Shown here piece after piece: positions 62,751-64,000 of a stretch of 64,000 nt of DNA. Location: NCBI RefSeq assembly GCF_021391675.1, contig NZ_CP090095.1, positions 625,501 through 689,500 on the forward strand, in the 5' to 3' direction. Both the position numbers and the translations under genes were made by a program. Source of the DNA: Neorhizobium galegae (GTDB taxonomy: Bacteria > Pseudomonadota > Alphaproteobacteria > Rhizobiales > Rhizobiaceae). The notes below the pieces were generated by a model. It saw only the letters and a list, made by a program, of their open reading frames with translations, was not told where the DNA came from and made no database searches. How positions within the stretch are numbered: the stretch's first letter is position 1; each line of letters starts with the position of its first letter.

Positions 62751-64000
62751 GTGCAGGAAATGCCATCGGATCAGGCGCGACGTGGCCAGGCAGGCAGCCT
62801 AGGCGAGAGACTGGCATTTGCCGGCCTCGACGGCGAACTGCGTGATCTGCTGCGCCGCTGCCGCCCACAGCTCGACCGGCATCTGAAGACCGGCCTGCGC
62901 GACCTCTTCCACCGCTTTCAATCCTTTCCGGAAGCCGCCCGCAATTTCGAAAGCGAGCAGCAGATCGAACGGCTGCACGACCTGCAGGCCTCCCATTGGG
63001 GCGTGTTGACCGATGCCCGCTTCGATGCGCTCTACGCCGAGCGGGTGAAGGTTCTCTCCGACGCCGAGAGCCGCATGGGCCTCGATCCGCGCTGGCACGT
63101 CGCCGGTCACGCCGTGATGCTCGAACATCTGATCGCCGGTGCAATCGTCGATCTCGCTCCGAAATCGCTGCTGCCGGGCGGCCGCAAGCGTGAGCAGGAA
63201 CTGCTCGACCTCGTCGGCGCGATTACCCGTCTGGTGATGGTCGATGTCGAGATTGCCGTCTCGCTCCGCTTCAACGAACAGCGCCAGAAGCACCAGCGTG
63301 CGCTCGCCGAACAGCGCGAAGCCGATCACGCCCAGGCGATCGAAACCTTTACCGACGTCATCGCAGCGCTTGCCGACCGCGACCTGACGGCCTCTCTGCC
63401 CGCCGATGTGCCGGATGTCTATCGCGAGCTCGCCGATCTTCTCAACCAGGCGGTCGCCGGCATGCGCTCCTCGGTCGAGACAGCCGATGGACACGGCCGG
63501 AAGGCTGGCGCGCTCACTCAATCGCTTGCCGAAGGTGCCCGCTCGTTCGCCTCCGCTTCCGAAGAACAGTCGGCCCGCCTCAGGGAGGCGGCACGCGTGC
63601 TGCTCGACGTCACCGCCAGGGTCAAGGGAAGTGCCGCCGAGACTGCCGCTGCCGAAAAAGCCGCCGCCGAGACCCGCCGTTCGGTCGAGGCAAGCGGCGA
63701 GGTCGTCGGCCGGGCGATCAACGCCATGGCGGATATCGAATCTTCGGCCGAAAAGATCGGCGAGATCATCGGCGTTATCGACGATATCGCGTTTCAGACG
63801 AATCTGCTGGCGCTGAACGCCGGCATCGAGGCGGCTCGCGCCGGCGAGACGGGCCGCGGGTTTGCGGTCGTCGCCCAGGAAGTGCGCGCGCTTGCCCAGC
63901 GCTCCGCCGATGCGGCCCGCGAGATCAAGACGCTCGTCAACGGCACCAAGTCCCAGGTGGATGCGGGTGTCGAGATGGTTCACCGCACCCAGGAGGCGAT
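62751..64000 (+). CDS. Globin-coupled methyl-accepting chemotaxis protein (3' end outside window)
   Basis: The reading frame is open from a GTG at 62751 (ATG possible at 62760) to the window edge, 416 codons. Residues about 20-180 form a globin sensor ([31 protein letters not shown] with a likely heme-ligand histidine). A HAMP-like helix follows, then the signalling domain with [23 protein letters not shown], the receptor hairpin tip start. No membrane segment is seen: a soluble oxygen sensor for aerotaxis, like HemAT. Confidence 0.92.
   Translation, partial: MQEMPSDQARRGQAGSLGERLAFAGLDGELRDLLRRCRPQLDRHLKTGLRDLFHRFQSFPEAARNFESEQQIERLHDLQASHWGVLTDARFDALYAERVKVLSDAESRMGLDPRWHVAGHAVMLEHLIAGAIVDLAPKSLLPGGRKREQELLDLVGAITRLVMVDVEIAVSLRFNEQRQKHQRALAEQREADHAQAIETFTDVIAALADRDLTASLPADVPDVYRELADLLNQAVAGMRSSVETADGHGRKAGALTQSLAEGARSFASASEEQSARLREAARVLLDVTARVKGSAAETAAAEKAAAETRRSVEASGEVVGRAINAMADIESSAEKIGEIIGVIDDIAFQTNLLALNAGIEAARAGETGRGFAVVAQEVRALAQRSADAAREIKTLVNGTKSQVDAGVEMVHRTQEA

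Overview
The window looks like chromosomal DNA from an alphaproteobacterium of the Rhizobiaceae (Rhizobium, Neorhizobium or Agrobacterium type). The evidence is its high G+C coding sequence, a gcrA regulator with a CtrA-like box and clustered GANTC sites, a SAM-II riboswitch on metZ, a rhizobial glycerol ABC transporter locus (glpR-D-S-T-P-Q-U-V), a cellulose locus with bcsN, and a rhizobial palindromic intergenic repeat. No CRISPR array, prophage or intact transposase was found. The one mobile-element signature is a short MITE-like insertion at 51.1-51.2 kb.

Layout. 0-8 kb: a GNAT protein; an acyl carrier protein, adenylating ligase and NadE-type amide synthase operon; exonuclease III; a frameshifted tandem GNAT gene; a D-2-hydroxyacid dehydrogenase divergent from a FAD oxidoreductase. 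8-14.4 kb: a catabolic island with a DapA-family lyase, an RraA/HMG-aldolase-like protein, a core-MetE methyltransferase, an alpha/beta hydrolase, extradiol dioxygenase subunits LigA and LigB, a YciI-like protein, then a siderophore-interacting protein. 14.4-21.3 kb: small and housekeeping genes, tRNA-Thr, nitronate monooxygenase, divergent ppk2 and phoR, a PACE-like protein and gcrA. 21.3-31.5 kb: argD-argF-hslO, a tannase-like esterase, apaG, metZ under SAM-II control, dcd, tRNA-Gly and a PLP decarboxylase.

31.6-40 kb is one long minus-strand glycerol uptake and oxidation locus with its repressor gene glpR upstream. 40-48 kb holds an aldo/keto reductase divergent from a LysR regulator, a GGDEF-EAL protein convergent with a PAS histidine kinase, a putative glycosyltransferase and an unknown small protein. 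48-53 kb is the stress operon prkA-yeaH-spoVR, with the small element inserted exactly at the prkA stop codon. 54-62.4 kb is the cellulose locus: bcsN-bcsA-bcsB divergent from a TPR protein, with no bcsZ or bcsC visible. The window ends inside a globin-coupled chemoreceptor gene preceded by a leader with interleaved complementary segments.

Three genes (tandem GNAT, glpD, yeaH) each appear broken by a single-base indel. Two of these lie in homopolymers, so assembly error must be excluded before calling them pseudogenes. The signals most worth following are the chemoreceptor leader RNA, the MITE in the prkA operon, the CtrA/GANTC regulatory block at gcrA, the phased TTCG array at the glpD promoter, the asymmetric GlpS/GlpT ATPase pair, and the meta-cleavage island with its core-MetE enzyme.
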